This document shows, in pieces, positions 16,918 through 25,420 of a stretch of DNA of 64,000 bases. Location of the stretch: positions 868,001-932,000 of the forward strand of contig NZ_MWPH01000002.1 in NCBI RefSeq assembly GCF_002177135.1, given 5' to 3'. Position 1 is the first letter of the stretch; the number at the start of each line of letters is the position of its first letter. This DNA comes from Natronolimnobius baerhuensis. GTDB taxonomy: Archaea > Halobacteriota > Halobacteria > Halobacteriales > Natrialbaceae. A program made the translations under genes and the position numbers. The notes beneath the pieces are model-generated. The model was given only the letters and a program-made list of their open reading frames with translations. It searched no databases and was not told the DNA's origin.

Positions 16918-17727
16918 TTAGCTGCGGAGTTTCTCGATGCGCTTTTCGGTCGGTGGGTGCGTCGAGAAGATCTGCTGGAGGAAGCTCCGGTCAACGTTCA
17001 GAATGCACAGCGCGCTGACGTTGTCGTCGATGCGGGACTCGCGGCCTTCGGAGCCACGGGAAATCTTCTCGAGTGCGCGGGCGAGTGGTTCGCCGCTGCC
17101 GATGTACTGGCGTGCGTCGTCGTCGGCGACGTACTCGCGGTATCGCGAGATAGCCATCACGAAGATCATCGTCAGCATCTGGGCGACGACCGAACCTGCG
17201 TAGGCGACGAGGAAGTTGTTGTCGTCGCGAAGCAGGAAGAAGACCGCGTAGCTCACGATCATCCCGATGGATTGGCCGATAATCATCGTGATCGTATCAC
17301 GGTTATCCAGATGGGCGAGTTCGTGGGCGATGACACCCTCGAGTTCGTCGCGGTCTAAGAGTCCAATGAGTTCGTTCGAGACGCAGACGACGCCGGCACC
17401 GCGGCGGCCAGTCGCGAAGGCGTTCGGAACGCCCATATCTTGGACGACGAGTTTGGGCTTGTCCATACCCATGTCTCGAGCGAGAGATTCGGTCATCTGG
17501 TGGATCTGGCGATACTGGCCTTCGTCTGGCATCTCTTCGGTGCCACGAAGGGCCATCCACTTGCCGATTTTGTACTGGGCTGCAGGGAGAAGAACGAGGC
17601 TGATCGCCAGTATTGGCAGGAGGCTAACCTGGAACATCTCACTGAAGACGAGCGCTGCGCCAAAGTACAGCGCAAAAAGGATGGTTCCGACGACTGCCAT
17701 CCGAAGCTTAAGGCCGGTATTATTCAT
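16918..17727 (-). CDS. htpX: HtpX-type M48 membrane metalloprotease
   Basis: 269 residues from ATG 17727 (upstream in-frame starts would prepend an improbable hydrophilic stretch). Two N-terminal transmembrane helices (VVGTILFALYFGAALVF, LPILAISLVLLPAAQY) precede the catalytic segment GVIAHELAHLDNRD, which holds the HExxH zinc motif. Two further helices (GMIVSYAVFFLL, VVAQMLTMIFVMAIS) follow, then REYVADD, whose Glu is the third zinc ligand. HtpX degrades damaged or misfolded membrane proteins. The tail THPPTEKRIEKLR is the usual family ending. Confidence 0.95.
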   Translation of the reverse strand: MNNTGLKLRMAVVGTILFALYFGAALVFSEMFQVSLLPILAISLVLLPAAQYKIGKWMALRGTEEMPDEGQYRQIHQMTESLARDMGMDKPKLVVQDMGVPNAFATGRRGAGVVCVSNELIGLLDRDELEGVIAHELAHLDNRDTITMIIGQSIGMIVSYAVFFLLRDDNNFLVAYAGSVVAQMLTMIFVMAISRYREYVADDDARQYIGSGEPLARALEKISRGSEGRESRIDDNVSALCILNVDRSFLQQIFSTHPPTEKRIEKLRS

Positions 17728-17833
17728 GTGCGGTGGGTAATTCGTATTCAAACCTATAAAGCTCGTGGGAAGCGGACACGGTGTGTGTCTTAGTAACACG
17801 CCCAACGTGTGGAGAAAATGGCGATTGGAGCGG

Positions 17834-18268
17834 TCAGAACGGGTGCTGATCGATCAACCCGAGCTGGCGCATGAAGCCGTACGCGTCGTCGTTGACGTAC
17901 CGTTCAACGAGCATCCCGTCTTCGATGCGGTCGAACAGCATGCCGGTCACATCGATCTCGTTTCCGGTCGGGTCGACGCCCATCAGTTCGCGGTCGTGGA
18001 TTCCGGTCGTTCGAAACCGCGTCGCAACCAGTTCGCTGTCATCGTCTGCGATCTGTGCGTCGATTTCCATACGAAACTCCGACACTGCACCGCGGAAGTT
18101 CTCGACGAGTTGGCGGTACTCCTCGGGTCCGCGCACCTCCTCGGCGACCATCGGGTTGTGATAGACGAACTCCTCGGCGACGAGTTCGTCGATTTCCTCG
18201 AGATCCTCGTCGTTCCAGACCGCCTCGATTTCGTGCTGAACAATGTCTCTGGGATCTACTTGCAACAT
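17834..18268 (-). CDS. SnoaL-like / ester cyclase-type protein
   Basis: 144 residues from ATG 18268 (a GTG three codons upstream is also in frame). The cone-shaped NTF2/SnoaL fold is indicated by HEIEAVWNDEDLEEIDELVA, EFVYHNPM, GPEEYRQLVENFRGA, and RFRTTGIHDRELMGVDPTGN with LVERYVNDD near the end. SnoaL relatives either catalyse polyketide ring closure or act as enzymes or binders for many small molecules. Haloarchaeal copies are usually orphan genes, and the substrate cannot be inferred. Confidence 0.75.
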   Translation of the reverse strand: MLQVDPRDIVQHEIEAVWNDEDLEEIDELVAEEFVYHNPMVAEEVRGPEEYRQLVENFRGAVSEFRMEIDAQIADDDSELVATRFRTTGIHDRELMGVDPTGNEIDVTGMLFDRIEDGMLVERYVNDDAYGFMRQLGLIDQHPF

Positions 18269-18667
18269 CTCACTCACCGCTGTCCTACAGGCGTGCTCAG
18301 AAGATAATGGTTGTTCACGAATACTCTGAGCGACTGGAAAGCGCGACTGACAGGCGAGTTGCCCAGTTCACCCCCTCGTTTCGCTTGCACCAACTGCGCC
18401 AAGTCATAACGGCTAAGTTTCCGGCCGTTCGTTGCTCGAGTATGCGTCGCGTCGCTTCCCCACGTGTCGACCCCATCGTAAGCGACGCCGCTCGTTTTTC
18501 CGCCGTTTCGAAACGCCTGAAACGCAGCAACTGATGTGCTCAGTGCGGGCGTGGCACCCCGTTCCGGGCGCGATTCGGCGCGAGGACCGATCAACAACTA
18601 CTACAGGCTGCTAACCGACACACCACCCACGAACGGTCGGCGGCCACCGACACCCACCACAACCATC
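18269..18667. other. 399-base intergenic region upstream of dapA
   Basis: No convincing gene is present. The short frames in it have no motif and no haloarchaeal codon periodicity I can see. An AT-richer segment near 18405-18420 (ATAACGGCTAAGTTT) could be a promoter element for a long dapA leader. GC-rich short inverted repeats such as GCGCGATTCGGCGCG (18567-18581) are present. A cis-acting leader is possible but not demonstrated. Confidence 0.35.
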
Positions 18668-19600
18668 ATGAGTTCACCAATCGACTTCGAGGGCGTCTTT
18701 CCGGCGATGTGTACGCCCTTCGACGAGGACGAACGAATCGACTTCGAAACACTGCAGACGGATGCCCAGCGACTCGAGGCCGCCGGCGTCGACGGCCTCG
18801 TTCCCGTCGGCTCGACCGGCGAATCGGCCACGCTGACCCATGACGAACACGTCCGCGTCGTCGAGGCCGTCATCGAGGCCGTCGAGGACGTGCCCGTCAT
18901 CGCGGGCACCGGCTCGAACAACACCCGCGAAGCGCTCGAGTTGTCCGAACGCGCGGCTGACGCAGGCGCTGACGGCTTGCTCCTCATTTCGCCGTACTAC
19001 AACAAGCCCGAACAGCGCGGCCTGCTCGAGCACTTCCGAACGATTGCAGATGCCGTCGACGTGCCACAAATTGTCTACAACGTGCCCTCGAGAACGGGCC
19101 GGAATATCGAACCCGATACGGCCGTCGAACTTGCGAGCCACGAGAACATCGCGGGCTACAAGGCCGCAAGCGGCGACCTCGGTCAGATCGGCGAGATTGC
19201 CGAGCGGACGACCGACGAGGACTTTGCAGTGCTGTCGGGCGACGACGCGCTCACGCTGCCGATGATCTCGGTCGGCGCGACCGGCGCGATCAGCGTCGCG
19301 GCGAACATCGAACCCGAACGAACCTGCGCGATGGTCGGCGCGGCACTGGATGGCGACTACGCGCGCGCACAGAATTTGCACCACGAACTCGGCCCACTGT
19401 TCCGCGAACTGTTCGTCGAGACCAACCCGATCCCGGTCAAGGAAGCCATGCAGATCCGCGGCTACGGCCCGGCCCGCATGCGCCAACCGCTGTCCCGTCT
19501 GTCCGAAGCGTATCGTGACGACCTCGAGGCCGTGCTCGCGGATCTCGAGAATTCGTCGGCTGCGGTTGCGGACGTGGACGCGGCGGAGGACGACCGATGA
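18668..19600 (+). CDS. dapA: 4-hydroxy-tetrahydrodipicolinate synthase
   Basis: 310 residues from ATG 18668. It condenses pyruvate with aspartate semialdehyde, the first committed step of diaminopimelate synthesis. The TIM-barrel signatures are complete: GSTGESATLTHDEH (pyruvate carboxylate site), AGTGSNNT, ISPYYNKPEQRGLLEHF, YNVPSRTGRN with the catalytic Tyr, and GYKAASGDL with the Schiff-base Lys. An acidic C-terminal extension (AAVADVDAAEDDR) is a halophile feature. It overlaps dapB by 4 bases and opens the lysine cluster. Confidence 0.96.
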   Translation: MSSPIDFEGVFPAMCTPFDEDERIDFETLQTDAQRLEAAGVDGLVPVGSTGESATLTHDEHVRVVEAVIEAVEDVPVIAGTGSNNTREALELSERAADAGADGLLLISPYYNKPEQRGLLEHFRTIADAVDVPQIVYNVPSRTGRNIEPDTAVELASHENIAGYKAASGDLGQIGEIAERTTDEDFAVLSGDDALTLPMISVGATGAISVAANIEPERTCAMVGAALDGDYARAQNLHHELGPLFRELFVETNPIPVKEAMQIRGYGPARMRQPLSRLSEAYRDDLEAVLADLENSSAAVADVDAAEDDR

Positions 19601-20364
19601 CGATTCGGATCGGCGTCACCGGCGCGACGGGCCGGATGGGCCAGGAAGTGATCGCCGCCGTCGCCGCGCACGACGACTGCGAGGTCGCGTTCGCGGTCAA
19701 TCGCGACCCCGACGGCGCGACGGTCGATGGCATCGCCGTCGAACCCGCCGACGAGTTCGCGGACCTCGTCCACGAATACGAGCCAACGGCCGTGATCGAT
19801 TTCACTGGCCCCGAGTCCGCCCTCGAGTACGCCCAGGCCTGTGCCAACGCGAGCGTCCCTTTCGTCACCGGCACGACCGGCTTCGACGACGACCAGCGCG
19901 AGCGACTCGAGGCGACGAGCGAAGCCGCCCCGCTCCTTCACGCGCCGAACTTCGCCCGTGGCGTCCAGGCGCTCGTCAACGTCGTCGGCGACGCCGTCCA
20001 AGATCTGGCGGGCTACGACGTGGAACTCGTCGAGACCCATCACAACCAGAAACGCGATGCGCCGAGCGGAACGGCAAACCGCTTGCTCGAGGAGATCGAA
20101 GCCAACGGAGACTTTAGTGACCGAAAACACGGCCGCGAAGGCTTCGATCCGCGCGAGGAAGACGAAATCGGCGTCCACGTCCTCCGAGCGGGGAACGTCA
20201 CCGGCGAGCACGAAATCGTCATCGCGGACAACCACGAGGAGGTCCGGCTGACCCACCGCGCCGAGGATCGCGGGGTCTTCGCCGCCGGCGCGGTCGACGC
20301 CGCGGTCTGGCTCGCTGACTGCGAACCCGGCAGCTACGACTTTGCGGACGTCCTCGCCGAATAA
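19597..20364 (+). CDS. dapB: 4-hydroxy-tetrahydrodipicolinate reductase
   Basis: 255 residues. The N-terminal Rossmann motif GVTGATGRMGQEV binds NAD(P)H, FTGPESALEYA and GTTGFDDDQ line the pocket, and ETHHNQKRDAPSGTA is the DapB signature with the catalytic His and Lys. It reduces the DapA product. ATGA overlap with dapA indicates translational coupling. Length is typical and nothing is missing. Confidence 0.96.
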   Translation: MTIRIGVTGATGRMGQEVIAAVAAHDDCEVAFAVNRDPDGATVDGIAVEPADEFADLVHEYEPTAVIDFTGPESALEYAQACANASVPFVTGTTGFDDDQRERLEATSEAAPLLHAPNFARGVQALVNVVGDAVQDLAGYDVELVETHHNQKRDAPSGTANRLLEEIEANGDFSDRKHGREGFDPREEDEIGVHVLRAGNVTGEHEIVIADNHEEVRLTHRAEDRGVFAAGAVDAAVWLADCEPGSYDFADVLAE

Positions 20365-20417
20365 GTCGGCGCGAATGGATGGAATTTTAGCCCTGCACCC
20401 GCCATCCTCGGACAGCT

Positions 20418-21254
20418 ATGAGTACGCTCGAGACCGACATCGAGACGCTGTGGGAGCGCAAACAGAACGGCGAGGTCGACGCCCAGTCCGCCGGCGAGGA
20501 CGAACACGCCACGCTCGAGGCGTTCCTGTCCGCGCTCGAGGACGGCGATATCCGCGCGGCCGAAAAGCGCGGTGGCGAGTGGGAAGCCAACGAGTGGGTC
20601 AAGCAGGGCATTTTGCTGAACTTCGGCCTGCGCGAGAATCGGGCCTTCGAGTACGGCGGCGTCGAGCACTACGACGTGCTCCCGCTCCGAGAGACCGAGG
20701 ACCTGGGCGAACGGGGCACCCGAAACACGCCGAACGGGACGGCCGTCCGCCGCGGCGCGTACCTCGGGTCTGATTGCATCATGATGAGCCCGAGCTTCGT
20801 CAACATCGGCGCGTACGTCGGCGACGGCACGCTCGTCGACTCCTGTGACACGGTCGGTTCGTGCGCCCAGATCGGCGAGAACGTCAAACTCGGCGCGAAC
20901 ACGCTCATCGGCGGCGTGCTCGAGCCTGTCGAGTCCGCGCCGGTCATCGTTGAAGACAACGTCTCCCTCGGTGCCGGCTGTCGCGTCACCTCTGGATTCG
21001 TCGTCGGCGAGAACAGCATCGTCGGCGAGAACACCCTGCTGACGCCTCGAATTCCAGTCTACGACCTCGTCGAGGAAAAGGTCATCTACGGCGAACTGCC
21101 CGCAAACCGCCGTGCGTTCACGCGCTTCGTCGAATCCTCCGTCAGCGATCACGACCTCTTCGAGGGCGGCGCGTTCAAGCCCGCCGTCGTCGCGACCGAT
21201 GTCGAAGAAGAGACGCTCGAGGCGACTGAGCGAGAAGACGCGCTGCGGGAGTAA
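20418..21254 (+). CDS. dapD: tetrahydrodipicolinate N-succinyltransferase
   Basis: 278 residues, 53 bases after dapB. An N-terminal helical domain (ETDIETLWERKQNGEVD) is followed by a left-handed beta-helix of hexapeptide repeats (VNIGAYVGDGTLVDSCDTV, AQIGENVKLGANTLIGGVLE, VIVEDNVSLGAGCRV). It uses succinyl-CoA to open the ring of tetrahydrodipicolinate, which commits this organism to the succinylase branch that DapE completes. The usual next partners are lysA, dapF and dapE; a vapBC pair sits directly downstream on the opposite strand. Confidence 0.95.
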   Translation: MSTLETDIETLWERKQNGEVDAQSAGEDEHATLEAFLSALEDGDIRAAEKRGGEWEANEWVKQGILLNFGLRENRAFEYGGVEHYDVLPLRETEDLGERGTRNTPNGTAVRRGAYLGSDCIMMSPSFVNIGAYVGDGTLVDSCDTVGSCAQIGENVKLGANTLIGGVLEPVESAPVIVEDNVSLGAGCRVTSGFVVGENSIVGENTLLTPRIPVYDLVEEKVIYGELPANRRAFTRFVESSVSDHDLFEGGAFKPAVVATDVEEETLEATEREDALRE

Positions 21255-21309
21255 CGACCGCACGTTTGTTTCGGTCCAATATATTCCGTGCTGGTGAGTC
21301 GACGAGTCG

Positions 21310-21723
21310 TTACGCTGGCTCGTCGCGGAACCGTACGATGTCGGCGTCTACCTCGTCGAAATCGTCGTCGGCACCGACGAGAAGTGTCCCACCTACAGCG
21401 TCAGCTGTTGCAAGCGCATATGCATCGCCGAGTGCCATCGTGTACGCTTCTTTGAGGGCAGCTGCACTGTCCCAACACGCTCGCGGATCGGAGACTGTGA
21501 CACCCAACTCTTCGAGACGCTCGAGGCTTGCTCGGACAGCCCCAGGACGGAATCCAACGCGAGAACCGACGTAGAGGACCTCCGTTTTCGTCACCGGACT
21601 GACGTATCCCTCGACCTCGCCGGACGCAACACGGTCGATCCACGCTTCGACAGTATCACTGCCTGGTTCGTCGTCCAAGTAGGCGATGAGCGGCTCCGTA
21701 TCGAAGACAATCGTCTCAGTCAT
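21310..21723 (-). CDS. vapC: VapC-family PIN-domain ribonuclease toxin
   Basis: 137 residues. PIN-domain acidic residues are visible: VFDTEPLIAYLDDEPG (first Asp), KTEVLYVGSRVG (Glu), LGDAYALATADAVG (Asp), and LLVGADDDFDEVD (the last acidic pair). VapC enzymes usually cleave tRNA or rRNA. The start overlaps the AbrB-type antitoxin gene by 4 bases, the classic coupled order of antitoxin then toxin. The two genes read against the lysine genes and lie between dapD and lysA. Confidence 0.9.
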   Translation of the reverse strand: MTETIVFDTEPLIAYLDDEPGSDTVEAWIDRVASGEVEGYVSPVTKTEVLYVGSRVGFRPGAVRASLERLEELGVTVSDPRACWDSAAALKEAYTMALGDAYALATADAVGGTLLVGADDDFDEVDADIVRFRDEPA

Positions 21724-22025
21724 GGGTCCTCCGACTCGCTGGAAAAGCGCTCGACGAAATCATCCGCTCGCTGTTTATCACGGTCGCGTTCCTCGCGAAG
21801 AACTGCTGTTGCAGGCCGGTCCTCGTCGCCATCGCGCTCGAGACCGCGGAACTCGCGCATCGAACCCACTGGGTGAACGACGATTTCCCCGTCTTCGTTC
21901 TCAACGAATTTGACTCGTCCTGGTGCAGGAATTCCGTGTTTCTCCCGGAGTTGCTTCGGAATCGTCGCCTGTCCTTTTTCGGTGACAGAGACGATGCGCT
22001 CTTCGCCATTGGTATTACTCGACAT
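21720..22025 (-). CDS. vapB: AbrB/SpoVT-type antitoxin, VapB
   Basis: 101 residues. The swapped-hairpin DNA-binding domain reads RIVSVTEKGQATIPKQLREK followed by APGRVKFVENEDGEIVVHPV. The tail, ERDKQRADDFVERFSSESED, is helical and acidic and probably neutralises VapC. An 8-bp inverted repeat starts at the initiation codon, so it probably represses its own operon as a VapBC complex. Confidence 0.9.
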   Translation of the reverse strand: MSSNTNGEERIVSVTEKGQATIPKQLREKHGIPAPGRVKFVENEDGEIVVHPVGSMREFRGLERDGDEDRPATAVLREERDRDKQRADDFVERFSSESEDP

Positions 22026-22053
22026 AAGTAATACTTCTATTCCGAATTACTTA
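22025..22053 (-). promoter_or_regulatory. vapBC operator/promoter inverted repeat
   Basis: Perfect 8-base arms TAAGTAAT (22025-22032) and ATTACTTA (22046-22053) are separated by 13 bases. The distal arm lies about 21-28 bases before the vapB start codon and overlaps the likely TATA element, while the proximal arm touches the start codon. A VapBC complex bound here would block TBP and initiation together. The AT-rich block stands out from the GC-rich flanks. Confidence 0.6.
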
Positions 22054-22195
22054 ATTCTGTTTCTGGTTCGCTAACCGGGCGATGTCGACAAACTCGAGGA
22101 CACTGGTGACGACATCATCTCCACACACTCTGCGACGGCGGACACACAACGTCGAACCCAAACGCTTGAATCCTCGCGGTCACTTGAAGCGGGTA

Positions 22196-23431
22196 ATGAC
22201 CGACAACGCCGAGTCACCGGCTGTCCGCCGGCTCGACGACTGGGACCTCGAGCGACTCGAGTCTCTCGCGACCGAGTACGAGACGCCACTGTACGTGATG
22301 GACTGCGACCGGGTGAAAGCGAACTATACCCGCTTTTCGAACGCGTTTCCGGACGCACACGTCATGTACGCCGCGAAGGCCCACACCGGGAAGGCGGTGC
22401 TCGAGGCTGTTCTCGAGGCCGGCGGTACCATCGAGTGTGCGGCCTGGGGGGAACTCCAGCGCTCGATTGAAGCAGGCGCGGACCCGAACGAACTGCAGTA
22501 CACCGCCGTGAACCCGCCGGCGCACGACCTCGATTACGCCACAGAGTTGGGCGCAGAGAATCCGGAACTCACGATTACAATCGGTGCACTCGACACACTC
22601 GAGCGCCTCAACGAGCGCGGCTACGACGGCCGCATCGCGATCCGAATCAATCCGGGTATCGGGACGGGCCACCACGAGAAGGTCGCGACCGGCGCGGACG
22701 CGAAGTTCGGCATCCCCTACGAGCGCGTCCCCGAGGTCGCAGACCGCGTGCGCGAAGACTTCGAGTTGGTCGGCATCCACGCCCACGCCGGGAGTGGCGT
22801 TCTGACCGACGACCTCGAGGACCACTGCCGCGCAATCGAGCGCGTCGGCGACATGGCTCGCCGCGTCGGCGACGACGAACTGGAATTCGTCGACATCGGC
22901 GGCGGCTACGGCGTCCCGTATCGTGAGGACGAGGCGCCGCTGGACCTCGCGAAAACCTCGGACATGGTCCGCGACGCAGTGGGCGACCTTGAGGCCCAAC
23001 TGAAACTCGAACCCGGCCGCTACATCGTCGCCGACGCGGGGCTGATCCTCACGGAGGTCAACACGATCAAGGAAGCCCCCGATACGACCGTCGTCGGCGT
23101 CGACGCCAGTCTCTCGACACTGATCCGGCCGGCGATGTTCGGGTCTTACCACCCGATGCTGAACGTCAGTGCGCCCGACCGCGAGCCGCTCGAGGTCACC
23201 GTCGGCGGTCCGGTCTGTACCAGCGCGGATGTCTTCGCCCACGACCGACCGATTGCACGACCGGAACGCAACGATATCCTCGCAATCGGCAACGCCGGCT
23301 CCTACGGCTACGAACTCGCGAATCAGTTCCACTCGCAGCCAAAGCCGGCCGAGGTCGTCCTCGAGGACGGCGAGGCTCGCATCGGCCGGCGACGGGAGAC
23401 ACTCGAGGATGTCACGCGACTCGAGCAGTAG
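22196..23431 (+). CDS. lysA: diaminopimelate decarboxylase
   Basis: 411 residues from ATG 22196. A PLP enzyme of the alanine-racemase-fold group: YAAKAHTGKAV carries the Schiff-base Lys, GIHAHAGSGV and DIGGGYGVPYR hold the phosphate site, EPGRYIVADAG follows, and CTSADVFAHDR with GNAGSYGYELANQF are the substrate-side motifs (Cys-Glu/Asp type and Tyr). It makes L-lysine from meso-diaminopimelate. An upstream in-frame ATG (22082) would add 38 basic residues and is unlikely. It overlaps the next gene by 23 bases. Confidence 0.95.
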   Translation: MTDNAESPAVRRLDDWDLERLESLATEYETPLYVMDCDRVKANYTRFSNAFPDAHVMYAAKAHTGKAVLEAVLEAGGTIECAAWGELQRSIEAGADPNELQYTAVNPPAHDLDYATELGAENPELTITIGALDTLERLNERGYDGRIAIRINPGIGTGHHEKVATGADAKFGIPYERVPEVADRVREDFELVGIHAHAGSGVLTDDLEDHCRAIERVGDMARRVGDDELEFVDIGGGYGVPYREDEAPLDLAKTSDMVRDAVGDLEAQLKLEPGRYIVADAGLILTEVNTIKEAPDTTVVGVDASLSTLIRPAMFGSYHPMLNVSAPDREPLEVTVGGPVCTSADVFAHDRPIARPERNDILAIGNAGSYGYELANQFHSQPKPAEVVLEDGEARIGRRRETLEDVTRLEQ

Positions 23432-24707
23432 CGGTCGCAATGGCGCTGCTGTTAGCGTCGAGACCGCGGGTACCGACAGCAATGAGGGAGAACACCGCGT
23501 TCGGGTTTGGTCACGACGCCGATTTACACCTGCTGACTTCGAGTTGAGTCAGGACAAGTTCAAGGACGTACTTGTCCTCCCGCCAGCCACGGCCGCCCAA
23601 CTCTTCCCAGCGGATGCTACATCTGGATACGTTCGCGTGTCAGCACCTGAGAGCGAGTTAGCTGTACCGCTGTACGCGTTATCATTTTCCGACACCTACG
23701 ACCCGGTTACTACGAGTTCCGAGGTTCCGGATGCGTATCTGCGCCGCAACGTTCGAGAACGGATTGATCGGCTCCCGGATGCCGACGGCTCTGTCCTCGA
23801 ACTCGAACCGGTCGAAAATCCTGATTCTGGGCCGCTAACGGTTGTTCGCTTCTCGACTCGAACCGAAAGCACCCGTGACGGCGAATGTCGGGTTCATCCA
23901 ACTGCCCTCGAGCGAATCGGCGCAACTGATGGCGACGATGTGGAGCTGTACACTCCAGTAACCGGTGGTCGATTACGAACGACTGTTCGTGCCGAGCCAG
24001 AACTCGATCCGACAGAGATATCACTCAGCACCCGATCACGGAAGTTACTGCGTGCTGAAATCGAATCACGAGCGACAGGTGCTGTCTCTCGAACGATACA
24101 CCTTCGCTTACCGACTGAAACCGGTCCGACCGATGATGAACACGGACGCTTCTCTGGGCTTCGGAACCGGTTTCGGAACGGTGTTCACCGAGTGTTCGAC
24201 GCTGCAGTTGGTTTTCACGAGATTCAACTGCGCGTAATGCTCGGCTTGAACGCCGATGAAGGGCGCAACAGTGCTCGCGTCAACCGTGAGACGATGCGAA
24301 GTCTTGGCATCGACGATGGTGATCGGGTCGACCTTATTGTCGATGGAGAGACACGGTCAGTGCGGTGTTATGAACTCTCAGCGGAAAGTCACCTCATCAA
24401 GACTGACGAGGATATCGACCCAACCGACGTTCAAGATCGTGTTATTCTGTTGCCAGCGACCGAACGCGAAGCGGCAGGGGCGCTCTGTGATGATGTCGTT
24501 CGGGTCCGGCGAAACACCAGACATGTCGCCGTGCGTCAGATTGTCCCGTCGATGTTCGGATTCTTGGGTGTCTTCGTTGGCGGACTCCAAGCGATCAATT
24601 TGACGGTCTCGCCAGCCTGGTATCCACACGCAATCGGATTTGTTCTCCTTCTCAGTATTGCGTCGATCTGGGTTGTCCTCTGGCCGGAGCGACAGCGCTG
24701 TCAGTGA
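23409..24707 (+). CDS. membrane-anchored protein with barrel-like (CDC48-N/double-psi-like) repeats
   Basis: 432 residues from ATG 23409, inside the lysA 3' end in another frame (23-base overlap). At least two segments read like a double-psi beta barrel, the fold of the CDC48/VAT N-domain: CRVHPTALERIGATDGDDVELY at about 155-177 and ARVNRETMRSLGIDDGDRVDL at about 300-320, each with the pattern R-V-(H/N)-x(3-5)-L-G-I-x-D-G-D-x-V. Two hydrophobic segments close to the C-terminus (QIVPSMFGFLGVFVGGLQAI and IGFVLLLSIASIWVVLW) anchor it, with only a few residues after them. No AAA+ ATPase follows. The gene occupies the place where I would expect dapF. Function is unknown. Confidence 0.55.
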   Translation: MSRDSSSSGRNGAAVSVETAGTDSNEGEHRVRVWSRRRFTPADFELSQDKFKDVLVLPPATAAQLFPADATSGYVRVSAPESELAVPLYALSFSDTYDPVTTSSEVPDAYLRRNVRERIDRLPDADGSVLELEPVENPDSGPLTVVRFSTRTESTRDGECRVHPTALERIGATDGDDVELYTPVTGGRLRTTVRAEPELDPTEISLSTRSRKLLRAEIESRATGAVSRTIHLRLPTETGPTDDEHGRFSGLRNRFRNGVHRVFDAAVGFHEIQLRVMLGLNADEGRNSARVNRETMRSLGIDDGDRVDLIVDGETRSVRCYELSAESHLIKTDEDIDPTDVQDRVILLPATEREAAGALCDDVVRVRRNTRHVAVRQIVPSMFGFLGVFVGGLQAINLTVSPAWYPHAIGFVLLLSIASIWVVLWPERQRCQ

Positions 24708-24718
24708 CGAATCAACCA

Positions 24719-25255
24719 TTACACGTGACGTGCGTAATAGACCGTGTCGACGCCCGGTTTCCGATCATCTGGAAGCCGCTCGACACACTCGAAGGATAAC
24801 TCCTCGAGAATCGCGATGTGTGCGTGATTCGTGCTCCAGGTTTTTGTTGCGACGTATGGGTGTCTGTGGCTGGCAGGAACGTTCTCCTCGAGGAGTGCCC
24901 GATAGAGTCGCGTTGCGATGCCGCGGTTTCGAAACCCCTCGTCCACAATGAGAATTTCGACGTGTGTCGCAGGAGTATATCCCTCGAGTGCATCAGCAGT
25001 CGTGAGTTCGTGAAACGAACTGAATCCGACCAGATCGTCGCCGTCGAACGCACCAAGCAGTGGTCGAGAGACACATCGGTCGACATAGCCGTCAATATCG
25101 GTGGAACCGCCTTCGTCATCTGAGCGAGAGACAGTCGCTCGGTTGGCACCCGTCAGCGGCGGGACGAACGACTCATCAGCATCGACCAGTAGCTGTCGGA
25201 TCGCTGCTTGCTCGCGCTCGCGTGCTGATGCGTCCACAAACCTGATCGAGACCAT
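24719..25255 (-). CDS. GNAT-family N-acetyltransferase
   Basis: 178 residues from ATG 25255 (an upstream in-frame start is less likely). The GNAT core is clear: VGFSSFHELTT, then THVEILIVDEGFRNRGIATR with the R/Q-x-x-G-x-G/A acetyl-CoA pyrophosphate loop, and YVATKTWSTNHAHIAILEEL with the Asn/helix-4 region, followed by FECVERLPDDRKPGVDTVYY. The acceptor could be a protein, amine or antibiotic. It converges on the barrel-like gene with 11 bases between stops. Confidence 0.88.
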   Translation of the reverse strand: MVSIRFVDASAREREQAAIRQLLVDADESFVPPLTGANRATVSRSDDEGGSTDIDGYVDRCVSRPLLGAFDGDDLVGFSSFHELTTADALEGYTPATHVEILIVDEGFRNRGIATRLYRALLEENVPASHRHPYVATKTWSTNHAHIAILEELSFECVERLPDDRKPGVDTVYYARHV

Positions 25256-25420
25256 TGCTTGGTCTAGCCAGTCGACGGCTATAATCGATACGATGGACAA
25301 CCACATCCACTCTTCCGTCCACAGTGAGACGAAAGCGGACGCTTAAATCGATAGCATCTATAACCACTACACAACCCGTGTGGTCCGTCAGCAGTTGACT
25401 ACACATCTAATCCAATTCAG

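Noticed and set aside
18536-18667. N-terminal extension of DapA from an upstream ATG (18536)
   Set aside because: The extra 44 residues lack homology; ATG 18668 gives the normal DapA N-terminus.
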